Assembly: GCA_964406605.1 (NCBI GenBank)
Contig: CAYOSF010000005.1
Location: 124,001-188,000, forward strand
Reading direction: 5' to 3'
DNA: 64,000 nucleotides
Source of the DNA: CAYOSF01 sp964406605
GTDB taxonomy: Bacteria; Chloroflexota; Dehalococcoidia; DSTF01; RBG-16-68-14
This document shows, one piece after another, positions 24,719 to 33,387 of this stretch; position 1 is the stretch's first letter; each line of letters starts with the position of its first letter. The translations under genes were made by a program, and so were the position numbers. A model generated the notes under the pieces. It did not search any database. It was not told the DNA's origin and worked only from the letters and a program-made list of their open reading frames with translations.

Positions 24719-25549
24719 ATGCCCTTGGTGTACGCCTGCATTTGCCCGCACCCACCGGTCATCGTGCCGGAGATCGGACGTGGCCAGGAGGCCGAGACTC
24801 CGCGCACTATTGAGGCGATGCAGCGCGTGGCAGGCGAGATCGGGCCATACAGGCCGGAGACGGCGCTGATCGTCAGCTCGCACGGTCCGGCCCAGCGCCA
24901 GGCGATGGGGATCCTGACGGCGCCGCAGGTAGCCGGCGACCTCGCCCGGTTCGGCGCGCCGGAAGTGCGCTTTGACTTCGAAACGGATCAGGAGCTGGCC
25001 GGCCGTATTCTGCAGGAGGCGACCGGGAACGACGTGCGGCTGGCCGAGCTCCGGCGCTGGGACGGCGGGCTGGACTGGGGCTGCACCGTGCCGCTCTACT
25101 TCCTCAAGGAAGCGCTGGCCGGCGCCAGGCTGTTGCCGATGACGATCTCCTGGCTGGAGCCCCGGTTTCACTTCGACCTTGGACGCGCCATCGGCCGCGT
25201 GCTGGCGGATTACGGACGCCGAGTCGTCTTCGTCTGTTCGGTGGACCTGTCGCATGCCCTCACGCCGGAAGCGCCGAGCGGCTACGAGCCCGCGGGCAAG
25301 GTCTTCGACGAGCGCTACCGCCGAACGATCGACACCTGGGACGTGAAGTGGCTGGTGAACCTGGAATCGCCCTTCCGAGGCCACGCGGCCGAGGATGCGG
25401 TAGCCCAGACGGCCATCCTCATGGGCGCGCTCAGCGGGTATCGCATCCAGCCCCGAGTGCTCTCCTACGAGAGCCCCTTCGGCGTCGGATACCTCGTGGC
25501 GGCGGTCGATATTCTCGGCCCGCGGCGGGGTCGGAGCGGTGGTGAGTAG
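24719..25549 (+). CDS. LigB-type extradiol dioxygenase / MEMO-like protein
   Basis: A 276-residue member of the class III extradiol dioxygenase LigB superfamily, close to the AmmeMemoRadiSam system protein B branch. CICPHPPVIVPEIG supplies the first metal-binding His residues, ALIVSSHGPAQ another, and VFVCSVDLSHALTPEAP the Asp-xx-Ser-His segment. The Glu-bearing FDERYRRTID follows. Catalytic members cleave catechol-like rings with Fe(II), while MEMO-like members have other roles; the sequence does not decide. No partner radical SAM or AMMECR1 gene is adjacent. The ATG at 24719 gives the conserved PLVYACICPHPP start. Confidence 0.83.
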   Translation: MPLVYACICPHPPVIVPEIGRGQEAETPRTIEAMQRVAGEIGPYRPETALIVSSHGPAQRQAMGILTAPQVAGDLARFGAPEVRFDFETDQELAGRILQEATGNDVRLAELRRWDGGLDWGCTVPLYFLKEALAGARLLPMTISWLEPRFHFDLGRAIGRVLADYGRRVVFVCSVDLSHALTPEAPSGYEPAGKVFDERYRRTIDTWDVKWLVNLESPFRGHAAEDAVAQTAILMGALSGYRIQPRVLSYESPFGVGYLVAAVDILGPRRGRSGGE

Positions 25550-25610
25550 GCGAATCGATGAGAGGTAGAGAGGCAAGGCGGTAGCGCTGAACGGGAAGGG
25601 GAGGTAGGCG

Positions 25611-26474
25611 TTGACCCAGGAATGGAACGAGCAGTTCGCTGAAGTGAACGGCATTCGACTGCACTACGTGCGACAGGGCGGAGGGAAACCGGTCCTGCTC
25701 ATCCACGGCTGGCCGGGCTTCTGGTTCGAGTGGAACAGGAACATCCCGGCCCTGGCCGAGCGCTTCGACGTGATCGCACCCGACATGCGCGGCTTCGCCT
25801 ACTCCGACAAGCCGGACCTCGCGCCCGAGGTGGGCTACAGCGACGCGGTCATGGCGGCGGACATCGCCGGACTGGCCGGCGCTCTTGGCTTCGAGCGCGT
25901 GAGCGTCGTCGCACACGACTTCGGCGCGTCGTGGGCCCAACGCTTCGCCCGCGATTACCCGGACCTGCTGGAGAAGCTGATCCTCTTCAACCCGCCCTAC
26001 CCCGGCATCGGCGCCCGGTATTTCCAGTTGCCGCAGAACTTCGAGAGCTGGTACATGCTCTTCCACCAGCAGCCCTGGGCCGAGGACATCGTCGGCGCAA
26101 GCCGCGCCGCCACTGAGACGTATCTCCGACACTTCCTCCGCCACTGGTCGCACGACACAGATGTCTTCACCGACGACGAGATTGCGGAGTTCGTCGAGGC
26201 CTACTCGCAGCCCGGGGCCCTGCGCGGCGGCTTCAACTGCTACCGGGCCGCCTTCCGCACGGCGGGACAGGCGTCCGGCGACCCGATCGTGAGGACGCCG
26301 ACCCTCATCCTTTGGAGCGATAGCGACCCCATCCTTCCCTTCGCCTGGAGCGACAACCTGGGCCAGTTCTTCTCCGGCCACACACTGAGGAAGATCGAAG
26401 GCTGCGGCCACTTCATGCACCGAGAGGCGCCAGAGCGGATCAACCAAGAAATCATCGACTTCCTCGCCGGCTAG
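25611..26474 (+). CDS. Alpha/beta hydrolase, epoxide hydrolase/dehalogenase type
   Basis: A 287-residue alpha/beta hydrolase with HGWPGFWFEWNRNIP in the oxyanion region, DMRGFAYSDKP, and the nucleophile elbow VVAHDFGASWAQ, where Asp replaces Ser. This is the arrangement of epoxide hydrolases and fluoroacetate dehalogenases. The acid is probably in WSDSDPILP and the His in IEGCGHFMHREAP. The start is TTG at 25611 with an AGGGGAGGTAGG site. It is one of four paralogous hydrolases in the window (see 7666, 8480, 44467). The substrate is unknown. Confidence 0.85.
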   Translation: MTQEWNEQFAEVNGIRLHYVRQGGGKPVLLIHGWPGFWFEWNRNIPALAERFDVIAPDMRGFAYSDKPDLAPEVGYSDAVMAADIAGLAGALGFERVSVVAHDFGASWAQRFARDYPDLLEKLILFNPPYPGIGARYFQLPQNFESWYMLFHQQPWAEDIVGASRAATETYLRHFLRHWSHDTDVFTDDEIAEFVEAYSQPGALRGGFNCYRAAFRTAGQASGDPIVRTPTLILWSDSDPILPFAWSDNLGQFFSGHTLRKIEGCGHFMHREAPERINQEIIDFLAG

Positions 26475-26516
26475 CACGTCGGTTGCCGGTTCCGTAGCAC
26501 ACGTCCGTCCCTCTGT

Positions 26517-26522
26517 TACAAT
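26517..26522 (+). promoter_or_regulatory. -10 box (TACAAT) directly before mutS2
   Basis: TACAAT ends 7 bases before the ATG at 26530, consistent with a leaderless mutS2 transcript. Confidence 0.4.
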
Positions 26523-26529
26523 CGATGCG

Positions 26530-28929
26530 ATGGACGAACACACGCTACGCGTGCTCGAGTTCGACAAAGTGCTGGCGCGGCTGGCGCGCCACACCTCATT
26601 CTCAGCCGGGCGGGAGCTGGCCCTGGCCCTGGAGCCCTCGACAGAGCGCGAGGAGGTCGTGCGGCGACAGCGTCTCACGGCCGAGGCCCGGCGGCTGCGG
26701 GAGCTGCAGCCCCGTGCGGGCCTGGGCGGCGTCCACGATGTCCGGCCCCAGGTCGACAAGGCCGCTCGGGGCGGCGCCCTCCTGCCCCCGGAGTTACTGG
26801 ATATCGCCTCAACCCTGGCGGCGGCCGGCGATCTGCGCGCCGGCGTGGTCCGGTTCCGGGAGGAGCTCCCACTCCTGGCGTCGCTCTCAGGCGAGACGGA
26901 GCCATTGCCCGAGCTGGTCGCTGAGATCAACCGTTGCATCGACCAGCGTGCGGAGGTGACGGACGCCGCGAGCCCGGTCCTCGGCGCCATTCGCCGCAAC
27001 GTCCGGGTGGCCCACGACCGCCTCAACGACCGGCTGCAGGAGTTCCTGCACTCGTCTCGCTACCGCGACGCTATCCAGGAGCCGATCGTCACCCTCCGCG
27101 ACGGACGGTACGTAATCCCCGTGAAGGCGGACCAGCGCGGCCAGGTGCGAGGCATCGTCCACGACGTGTCGGCGAGCGGCGCGACGGTCTTCCTCGAACC
27201 GCTGTCGGTCGTCGAGCTGGGCAACACCTGGCGCGAGCTGCAGCTCGAGGAGGAGCGGGAGGTGGACCGGGTGCTTCGAGGCCTGAGCGGCCTCGTGGGC
27301 GAATCGGCCGGCGACATCATCGATACAGTAGCCGCCCTGGCTGAACTGGACCTCGCGCTCGCCAAGGCGGGGCTGGCCGACGAGCTGGGCTCCCCGGAGC
27401 TCCCGCACGAAGGCGAGGCCCAGTCCTGGATCGTGGAGGCGACGGGCCAGCTTCACCTCCTCAACGCGTGCCACCCGCTGCTCACGGGCGAGGTGGTGCC
27501 GGTCAACGTAACGGTAGGCGGAGACTGGACGGCGCTGCTGATCACCGGACCCAACACGGGTGGCAAGACGGTCGCCCTGAAGACCGCCGGCCTGCTCACG
27601 CTCATGGCCCAGGCCGGCCTGCCCGTCCCCGCGGACGCCGCATCGACCGTGCCCGTCTTCGCCTCCGTGCGGGCCGACATCGGCGACGAACAGAGCATCG
27701 AGCAGTCGCTATCCACCTTTAGCAGCCACATGACCCAGATCATCGACATCGTCGGCAGCGCCCAGCGCGAGAGCCTGGTGCTCTTGGACGAGCTTGCCGC
27801 GGGCACGGACCCGGTGGAGGGCTCGGCGCTCGCCCGCGCGATCCTGAGGAGGCTGCTCGAAGTCGGGTGCCTGGTCATCGCCACCACGCACCACGGCGAA
27901 CTGAAGGCCTTCGCCCACACCACGGACGGCATCACCAACGCTTCGGTCGAGTTCGACCCGGAGACGCTGCGGCCCACGTATCATCTCAGCATCGGGCTGC
28001 CGGGCCGCAGCAACGCCCTCACCATCGCCGAGCGGCTGGGCCTGCCGCCCGACCTGATCCAGGCCGCGCGCGCGGCCATCGATCCGGACCAGGCCCAGGT
28101 CGAATCGCTCCTGACGGACATCCGTCGCGAGCGAGACGAGGCCGCCGCGGCCCGGCTCGCGGAGGAGCAGGCCCGAATAGCGGCCGAGGAGACCCACGCC
28201 CAGGCCGAGCAGCGCCTGGCCGAGGTGGAGGAGCGGCTCGACCAGATGGTCGAGCGGACGACCGCCGAACTGGAGCGCGATGCCGCCGCCGTGCGGCAGC
28301 TCCTGGCGCAGGCAGAGGAGGCCGCCGAGCGAGGCCGCGCCAAGCGCGCCGCCGAGCGGCTGGCCAAGGCGTTGGAGCGCAAGAAGCAGTCGGAGGAGAA
28401 GCGGCCTCCCAAGCGTCCCAAGCAGAAGAAGAAAGCGCCGCCCAGCGGCGGGCCCGCGCCGGCGGAGATCCAGGCCGGCGACCTGGTCTGGATCGAGGGC
28501 TACGACCGTTACGGGGAGGCGCTCTCGCCTCCGGACGAGCGCGGCGAGGTGGAGGTGCATCTGGGGGCGCTGCGCGGGCGGGTGCGCCTCGATCAGGTGG
28601 AGCGGGTCCAGCGCCCCAGACACAAGGACGAGCCCGCACCCGTGGTCGGCAGGCAATCAGCCGCCCTGCCGCCCTCTGAGGCGCCGCCGCTGGAGCTGGA
28701 GCTGCGCGGCCAGACCGTGGACGAGGCGATCCCGACCATCGACCAATACCTGGACCGCGCCTACCGGGCCAGTCTGCCGTGGGTGCGTATCGTGCACGGC
28801 AAGGGCACCGGGACGCTGCGCGCCCAAGTGCGCGACCTCGTCGCCAAGCACCCCCTGGTCCGCTCATACGAGAAGGGCAAGCCGGAGGAAGGCGGCGAGG
28901 GCGTGACGGTGGTGCACTTGGCGGAATAG
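26530..28929 (+). CDS. mutS2: Endonuclease MutS2
   Basis: A 799-residue MutS2 protein. The N-terminal core and clamp region (about 1-310) is followed by the ATPase domain with Walker A GPNTGGKT (340-347), the DEQSIEQSLSTFSSHM segment and Walker B LVLLDELAAGTDP. A long Ala/Glu-rich coiled coil (about 520-630) and a basic linker lead to the C-terminal Smr nuclease domain: LELRGQTVDEAIPTIDQYLD and VRIVHGKGTGTLR, with the HGKGTG motif. In other bacteria MutS2 suppresses recombination or rescues collided ribosomes. The length is standard. Confidence 0.96.
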   Translation: MDEHTLRVLEFDKVLARLARHTSFSAGRELALALEPSTEREEVVRRQRLTAEARRLRELQPRAGLGGVHDVRPQVDKAARGGALLPPELLDIASTLAAAGDLRAGVVRFREELPLLASLSGETEPLPELVAEINRCIDQRAEVTDAASPVLGAIRRNVRVAHDRLNDRLQEFLHSSRYRDAIQEPIVTLRDGRYVIPVKADQRGQVRGIVHDVSASGATVFLEPLSVVELGNTWRELQLEEEREVDRVLRGLSGLVGESAGDIIDTVAALAELDLALAKAGLADELGSPELPHEGEAQSWIVEATGQLHLLNACHPLLTGEVVPVNVTVGGDWTALLITGPNTGGKTVALKTAGLLTLMAQAGLPVPADAASTVPVFASVRADIGDEQSIEQSLSTFSSHMTQIIDIVGSAQRESLVLLDELAAGTDPVEGSALARAILRRLLEVGCLVIATTHHGELKAFAHTTDGITNASVEFDPETLRPTYHLSIGLPGRSNALTIAERLGLPPDLIQAARAAIDPDQAQVESLLTDIRRERDEAAAARLAEEQARIAAEETHAQAEQRLAEVEERLDQMVERTTAELERDAAAVRQLLAQAEEAAERGRAKRAAERLAKALERKKQSEEKRPPKRPKQKKKAPPSGGPAPAEIQAGDLVWIEGYDRYGEALSPPDERGEVEVHLGALRGRVRLDQVERVQRPRHKDEPAPVVGRQSAALPPSEAPPLELELRGQTVDEAIPTIDQYLDRAYRASLPWVRIVHGKGTGTLRAQVRDLVAKHPLVRSYEKGKPEEGGEGVTVVHLAE

Positions 28930-29033
28930 GCAGCCCGCCGAGCGGAGCCGGACTCGCAAGCGTCCCGGGACTGAATTGGCCATAGCCCTCCCCGCTGGAC
29001 GAGAGGAGCCAGGGAACACTTCATTTTGAGATC

Positions 29034-29936
29034 ATGAGGCGTCAGCCAGTTTCTGTTGTCATAACGGATCTCGACAACACGCTGTACGACTGGTTCGAGT
29101 TCTGGTACGCGTCGTTCGACGCGATGCTGGACGAGCTCGTTCGGCTGAGCGGGGTGACCCGAGACCAGCTCATCGCGGAGGCGAAGGAGGTCCACGAGCG
29201 CCACGGCACGTCCGAGTACGCCTTCCTGATCGAGGAGCTGCCCTCCCTCCAGCGGTTGCACCCAATCGAAGACCTGGCTCAGGTCTACGGCAGCGCCATC
29301 GAGGCCTATCGCAGGCAGCGAAGGGAGCGCCTGCGCCTCTATCCGGGCGTCATGGAGGCGCTGGAGGAGCTGCGGAGACGGGGCTGTCTGATCGTCGGGC
29401 ACACCGACTCCATGGGGATCTACAGCGCGGAGAGGATCCGTCATCTGGGGCTGGACGGCGTCATCGACGTCCTCTACTCCAAGGCGGATCACGACCTGCC
29501 CGCGAACACCACGTCGGCGGAGTTGCGGATGGATGCCGGAGAGCGCTTCCGGCTCGAGGTGACCGAGCACCGGGCCATGCGGGAGGGAGAGGCGAAGCCG
29601 GACCCGGCGCTCTTGCTCGACATAATCAGCGACGTTGGCGCCACGCCCGATGACGCGGTCTACGTCGGGGACAGCCTGACCAAGGACATCTTGATGGCGC
29701 AGAGAGCGGGGGTGACCGACGTCTTTGCCAGATACGGACCGGCCCATACCTGGGCGCCACCGGAGCGATACGAGCTCTTGCGGGCCGTCACGCATTGGAC
29801 CAGGGAAGAGGTCGAGGAGGAGAGACGCCTCCGGGAGTCCGAGATCACGCCGACCTACGTCCTCGAGAAGAGCTTTACGGAGCTGCTGGACCTGTTCGAG
29901 TTCACGAAGCACGGCGGGACGCGCCGGAGAGCGTAG
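29034..29936 (+). CDS. HAD-superfamily hydrolase
   Basis: A 300-residue haloacid-dehalogenase-superfamily protein, probably a phosphatase. Motif I is VVITDLDNTLYDWFEF with the two catalytic Asp residues, motif II lies in GCLIVGHTDSMG, and motif IV in DDAVYVGDSLTKDI. An alpha-helical cap (about residues 20-110) sits between motifs I and II, class C1 style. The substrate would be a phosphorylated metabolite. The start ATG lacks a good ribosome site. The small membrane protein follows after 38 bases and may have its own promoter (TACACT near 29942). Confidence 0.86.
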   Translation: MRRQPVSVVITDLDNTLYDWFEFWYASFDAMLDELVRLSGVTRDQLIAEAKEVHERHGTSEYAFLIEELPSLQRLHPIEDLAQVYGSAIEAYRRQRRERLRLYPGVMEALEELRRRGCLIVGHTDSMGIYSAERIRHLGLDGVIDVLYSKADHDLPANTTSAELRMDAGERFRLEVTEHRAMREGEAKPDPALLLDIISDVGATPDDAVYVGDSLTKDILMAQRAGVTDVFARYGPAHTWAPPERYELLRAVTHWTREEVEEERRLRESEITPTYVLEKSFTELLDLFEFTKHGGTRRRA

Positions 29937-29974
29937 CTGTAGTACACTTGGTGCAACCAAAACGGGAGTGAAGT

Positions 29975-30250
29975 GTGGACCTTCCCTCGGTGCTTGTCGG
30001 GGCTGTCGTCGGCGCACTCGTGTCGGTGCCGATCACTATTCTCATTGAAGAGCCACTACTAGCCTTGTGTCGAAATCTACTGCGTGGAAGAAGGAAGCCG
30101 TCCAGGGAGGAGGCAACGGGTGCTGCGCTGAGCGTTGTGCACGTGGTGCAGAGAAAGAAGGAGCTGCAAAGAGAGTTGCAAGCGTTGGACGCGGATATTG
30201 AGATGGTGCAGGCTGTGATCGCTCTGGCCGACGAGAAGAAGAGGGATTAG
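29975..30250 (+). CDS. Small membrane-anchored coiled-coil protein
   Basis: A 91-residue protein with one N-terminal membrane helix (VLVGAVVGALVSVPITILI) and a charged cytosolic tail ending in a predicted coiled coil (VVQRKKELQRELQALDADIEMVQAVIALADEKK). No family was recognised. The GTG start at 29975 follows GGGAGTG. It is followed after a single base by the membrane-anchored TPR protein, and the two share a similar start (MDLxxVL), so they are likely partners at the membrane. Base composition is less GC-rich than in neighbouring genes. Confidence 0.65.
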   Translation: MDLPSVLVGAVVGALVSVPITILIEEPLLALCRNLLRGRRKPSREEATGAALSVVHVVQRKKELQRELQALDADIEMVQAVIALADEKKRD

Positions 30251-30251
30251 G

Positions 30252-31505
30252 TTGGATCTCCTGCAGGTTCTAGCGGTGGTGGGATTTTCGATCGGTGCGG
30301 GTGCGACTATGGCCATGTTGTCCTTCATCGTGCGGGAGTTAGTGGAAGCGAGACAGGCTAAGGACCTTCGTGGACAGCTTCGCGCCAAACGCGCGCAGCT
30401 TGGCAAATCTCTCACGATGATGGCCGGGCGCGATCCCGCGCTCCCACAAGGCGCAGAGAGCACCGGATTGGAGTTTCTGGCGAAAGAGGAGGATCCGGAA
30501 ACCATCGCGCGTGTAGTGGAAGGCTTGGCCCTCCGCGCCCAGCATCGGCATCGTGAAGCCATCAGCGTGTTGTACGAGGCATTTCGACGCGACCTGGCGC
30601 CTGCAGGGGGTGCCGAGCTTCATATGATTGTGGGGAACAGCTTCCTGGCTCTGAGCGAGCTTGGCGAGGCAGAGGGCCACTACCAGCAGGCGCTCCAGCT
30701 AAGTCGGTCGGCGAGACTTCGCGAGTATGAAGCGGCCTCGCTGGCGAACCTGGCACTGATTGCGCGGCGACGAGCAGAGTTGAGCCGGAGTGAGTCGCTG
30801 TATGCAAGGGCTCTGGAAATCTACGCTGAGGTAGGGGACGAGAGAAGCGCGGCCGAGCACCGAGGGAACCTTGGCGTGGTATATCGCCTTCTGGGTCAGC
30901 TCGATGCGGCCGAAGAATGCCATCGGGCGGCCCTTGCCGCCCACCGCGGCTTTGGCAACCCCAGAGCCGAGGCCAGCCAGTTGCTCCATCTCGGCATAGT
31001 GTCGCGCGAGCGGGGCGACCTAGAGCGAGCGGAAACCTTGCTTGCGGAAGCCCTGCGAACAGACCGGCAGATCGGGAATCGATTAGGCGAGGCGGCTGAC
31101 CTTCAGAACCTGGGGAATGTCCATCTTCGAAGCGGCGACTTTGACAAGGCAGAGGAGTGTTTTCGCGCGGCGCTCGGGATCGCTCGCGAGATAGAGACGC
31201 CTATGGTCGAGGCGGAGGCCCTAGGAAACCTGGGCATTCTGAATGCCGCGCGCGGAGATCTGCAGAGCGGGCAGGAATGCCATGAGCACGCGCTGTTCCT
31301 GCACCGCAAGATGGGGAATCGATATCGCGAGGCCGAGGACCTGGGCAACCTGGGGATAGTGGCCGCAAACGGCGGGAGGCGGAATGATGCGTGCCGGCTT
31401 CTCAGGGAAGCTGCCACCATATTTGATGAGATTGGCGCTGGCGGCGAAGGTCCCGACACTGTCCGCGCCGTTCTGCAGCAGCTGGGCTGCGACGGCACCG
31501 CCTAG
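30252..31505 (+). CDS. Membrane-anchored TPR-repeat protein
   Basis: A 417-residue protein with an N-terminal membrane helix (VLAVVGFSIGAGATMAMLSF), a basic juxtamembrane stretch, and about seven tetratricopeptide repeats from residue 110 on. The repeats carry the Rapsyn/LGN-like pattern of about 40 residues (LGNVHLRSGDFDKAEECFRAAL, ALGNLGILNAARGDLQSGQE with similar units). Such solenoids bind other proteins. The start is a TTG at 30252, one base after the stop of the small coiled-coil protein, so the two are made together. Regulatory or conflict roles are possible, but no effector domain is visible. Confidence 0.8.
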   Translation: MDLLQVLAVVGFSIGAGATMAMLSFIVRELVEARQAKDLRGQLRAKRAQLGKSLTMMAGRDPALPQGAESTGLEFLAKEEDPETIARVVEGLALRAQHRHREAISVLYEAFRRDLAPAGGAELHMIVGNSFLALSELGEAEGHYQQALQLSRSARLREYEAASLANLALIARRRAELSRSESLYARALEIYAEVGDERSAAEHRGNLGVVYRLLGQLDAAEECHRAALAAHRGFGNPRAEASQLLHLGIVSRERGDLERAETLLAEALRTDRQIGNRLGEAADLQNLGNVHLRSGDFDKAEECFRAALGIAREIETPMVEAEALGNLGILNAARGDLQSGQECHEHALFLHRKMGNRYREAEDLGNLGIVAANGGRRNDACRLLREAATIFDEIGAGGEGPDTVRAVLQQLGCDGTA

Positions 31506-31507
31506 CC

Positions 31508-31987
31508 CTACCTTGCCATCGCCGCCCTGAGCCGCTCCACCACCCCGGTCAGCCGCTCCGGTGGCTTGCTGGCGCCGCCCGCCGCTCCCTCTGACGCCGC
31601 CCGCAACGCCGCGATGTGGGGCGGGCCTTCGCCGTAGCCGCTCCCGAACCGCCTCGGCACGACGTGGAAGTGCGCGTGGGGCACCTCCTGCCAGCTCGCT
31701 GTGCCGTTGTTCTGGTAGAGCGTCAGCCCGTCCGGGTCGAACGCGTCGATCATCGCCCGCGAGAGCCGGTGGACGGCGCGCATCAGCGCCGCGAACTCGT
31801 CCTCCGACAGGTCGAGGACCGTCGGCGCGTGCCGCCGTGGGATGACCAGCGCCTGGCCCGCCTCGTGCTGCTGGGGGTTGATGATCGCGATCGTCCTCTC
31901 GTCCTCGTGGATGATCGCCCAGTCGTCGCGCCCGGCCGCGATGCGGTCGCAGAAGAGGCAGCCGCCTTCGGGTAGCGTGATCGGCAT
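31508..31987 (-). CDS. HIT family nucleotide hydrolase
   Basis: A 159-residue histidine-triad protein. The N-terminal CLFCDRIAAG gives the two Cys typical of Zn-binding HIT proteins; HEAGQALVIPRRHAPTVLDL and LTLYQNNGTASWQEVPHAHFHVVPR supply the HxHxH triad (HAHFH). Members hydrolyse nucleotidyl conjugates such as adenosine phosphoramidates or Ap4A. The C-terminal 40 residues are a divergent tail. A GGAGAC site precedes the ATG at 31987. It converges on the TPR gene with a 2-base gap. Confidence 0.92.
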   Translation of the reverse strand: MPITLPEGGCLFCDRIAAGRDDWAIIHEDERTIAIINPQQHEAGQALVIPRRHAPTVLDLSEDEFAALMRAVHRLSRAMIDAFDPDGLTLYQNNGTASWQEVPHAHFHVVPRRFGSGYGEGPPHIAALRAASEGAAGGASKPPERLTGVVERLRAAMAR

Positions 31988-32325
31988 CGCACGTCTCCTT
32001 TCGGCCAGGGGCGTCTCTCGCGCCTGGTTCCGTGGCCATCACATTATGGCAGTGGCTCGTCGGCGAGGATAGCAGGAGCGCCCTGCGAAGGTGGGCGAGT
32101 GGCGACCTGAAGGTCGCCGCTACGGACGCTCTCGAACCTTGTTCCGTGGCCACCCCATTATGGCAGCGGATCGTTGCCGTCGGTAACAGGGGCGCGGGTG
32201 CGCGACGCTCTGGCCGGCGGAGCTTTGGACCCGAGCGGACAGGCTGAAGCCTGTCCCGCGGGGCGCGGAGTCAGCCGTCGCGCCTTTGGTGGTACACTGG
32301 TGGTTGTGATGAGAGGAGGCACATC
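31988..32325. repeat. Intergenic region with direct repeats and palindromes
   Basis: No gene is seen. A 34-base sequence at 32027-32060 (starting GTTCCGTGGCCA) recurs at 32141-32174 with 4 mismatches. Between and after them lie two perfect palindromes, GGCGACCTGAAGGTCGCC (32101-32118) and GGACAGGCTGAAGCCTGTCC (32239-32258). TACACT at about 32293 may be the -10 of the GerW-like gene. Confidence 0.6.
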
Positions 32326-32811
32326 ATGATGGACGTAACCGACACCCTGGAGAGCGTGAAGAACGCCATCACCGATCGCCTCACCGTCCAGACCGCCTAC
32401 GGTGAGCCCGTCCAAGTCGAAGGCGTCACCATCATCCCGGTCGCCCGCATCGCCATGGGCTTCGGCGCGGGCGGCGGCGTCGGCGAGACGGCGCGAGCGA
32501 CGGACGGCGAGGAAGCGCGACCGGTAGGCGGAGGTGGCGGAGGGGGCGGCGCCGTTCAGCCCCTTGGCTTCATCGAGATCGACGCCACAGGCGCCCGCTG
32601 GGTACCCCTGGAGCCGTCGCGCACCGAAGTGGTCCTGCGCGCAGTGACGGTCGCCGCCGTCCTCTGGCCTTTCGGCGGGCGCCGCTTCCTGCTTGGCAGG
32701 CTGCTCACGCTGCTGATCGGGCAGATCCTGGTCGGGCGGCTCTCGCGTCCCAGCCTGCCGTCTATCGCGGACCTGCGATTCGGGCGCGGGCTTGCCGAGG
32801 AACCGGCCTGA
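32326..32811 (+). CDS. GerW/YtfJ-like protein (copy 1)
   Basis: A 161-residue GerW (YtfJ) family protein. The N-terminal segment TAYGEPVQVEGVTIIPVARI is the family core, followed by a Gly-rich disordered loop (VGGGGGGGGAV) and LGFIEIDATGARWVPL. A hydrophobic C-terminal part (LLTLLIGQILVGRL) could associate with membranes. GerW was named for a sporulation role in Bacillus but occurs widely in non-spore-formers, where its function is unknown. The start ATG has a GAGAGGAGG site. A second copy follows directly. Confidence 0.85.
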   Translation: MMDVTDTLESVKNAITDRLTVQTAYGEPVQVEGVTIIPVARIAMGFGAGGGVGETARATDGEEARPVGGGGGGGGAVQPLGFIEIDATGARWVPLEPSRTEVVLRAVTVAAVLWPFGGRRFLLGRLLTLLIGQILVGRLSRPSLPSIADLRFGRGLAEEPA

Positions 32812-32877
32812 TCTCGGAGGGCGGCGTCAAACCGATCTGGGGCATCCAAGCTATCGAACTTGCGGGGAAGGCAGGCC

Positions 32878-33387
32878 ATGTTTGACGACGTGTTCCGCGT
32901 AATCGAGGAGCTTGCGCGCAAGCTCCAGGAGCGCTTCTCCGTCCGTACCGTATACGGCGACCCGATCACGGCCAACGGTGTCACCATCGTGCCGGTCGCG
33001 CGCACAGCGTTCGGGTTCGGTGGTGGCGGAGGCAGCGGTCGTAGCAGACGGCCGGAGGGAGAGGAAGCAGGCACGGCGGGGGCTTTCGGAGAGGGCGGTG
33101 GCAGCGGTGGGGGAGGCGGCGGTGTGGTCCGGCCGGTCGGCTATATCGAGATTACCGACGGGGGATCGCGCTGGGTGCCGCTGGAGAGGCCGCGCTCCGA
33201 GCAGTTTCTCCGGGCGCTCATGGCCGCGCTTGCCTCGCCGCCAACGGGCGGGGTGAGGCGACTGCTCGTTCGATTGTTCGTCGTGGTGGTGGGACGTGCG
33301 ATCATGGAACGGGTCGGCCGCCCGGATCTCACGGCAATGATCGAGAACCTTCGCTTCGGGAGGAGCGCCGCCGAAGGCGAGGTATGA
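32878..33387 (+). CDS. GerW/YtfJ-like protein (copy 2)
   Basis: A 169-residue paralogue of the preceding protein with the same layout: TVYGDPITANGVTIVPVART core, a Gly/Ser-rich loop, VGYIEITDGGSRWVPL, then a hydrophobic C-terminus. The ATG at 32878 has GGGGAAGG upstream and begins at the family N-terminus. Its TGA overlaps the start of cofD (ATGA), so it is translationally coupled to F420 biosynthesis. A tandem pair fused operonically to cofD is unusual; a link to F420 or to membrane placement of it is speculative. Confidence 0.85.
   Translation: MFDDVFRVIEELARKLQERFSVRTVYGDPITANGVTIVPVARTAFGFGGGGGSGRSRRPEGEEAGTAGAFGEGGGSGGGGGGVVRPVGYIEITDGGSRWVPLERPRSEQFLRALMAALASPPTGGVRRLLVRLFVVVVGRAIMERVGRPDLTAMIENLRFGRSAAEGEV

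Noticed and set aside
25431..27026. 531-codon open frame on the minus strand
   Set aside because: Antisense to the hydrolase and mutS2, Arg/Ser-rich composition and no family motif.
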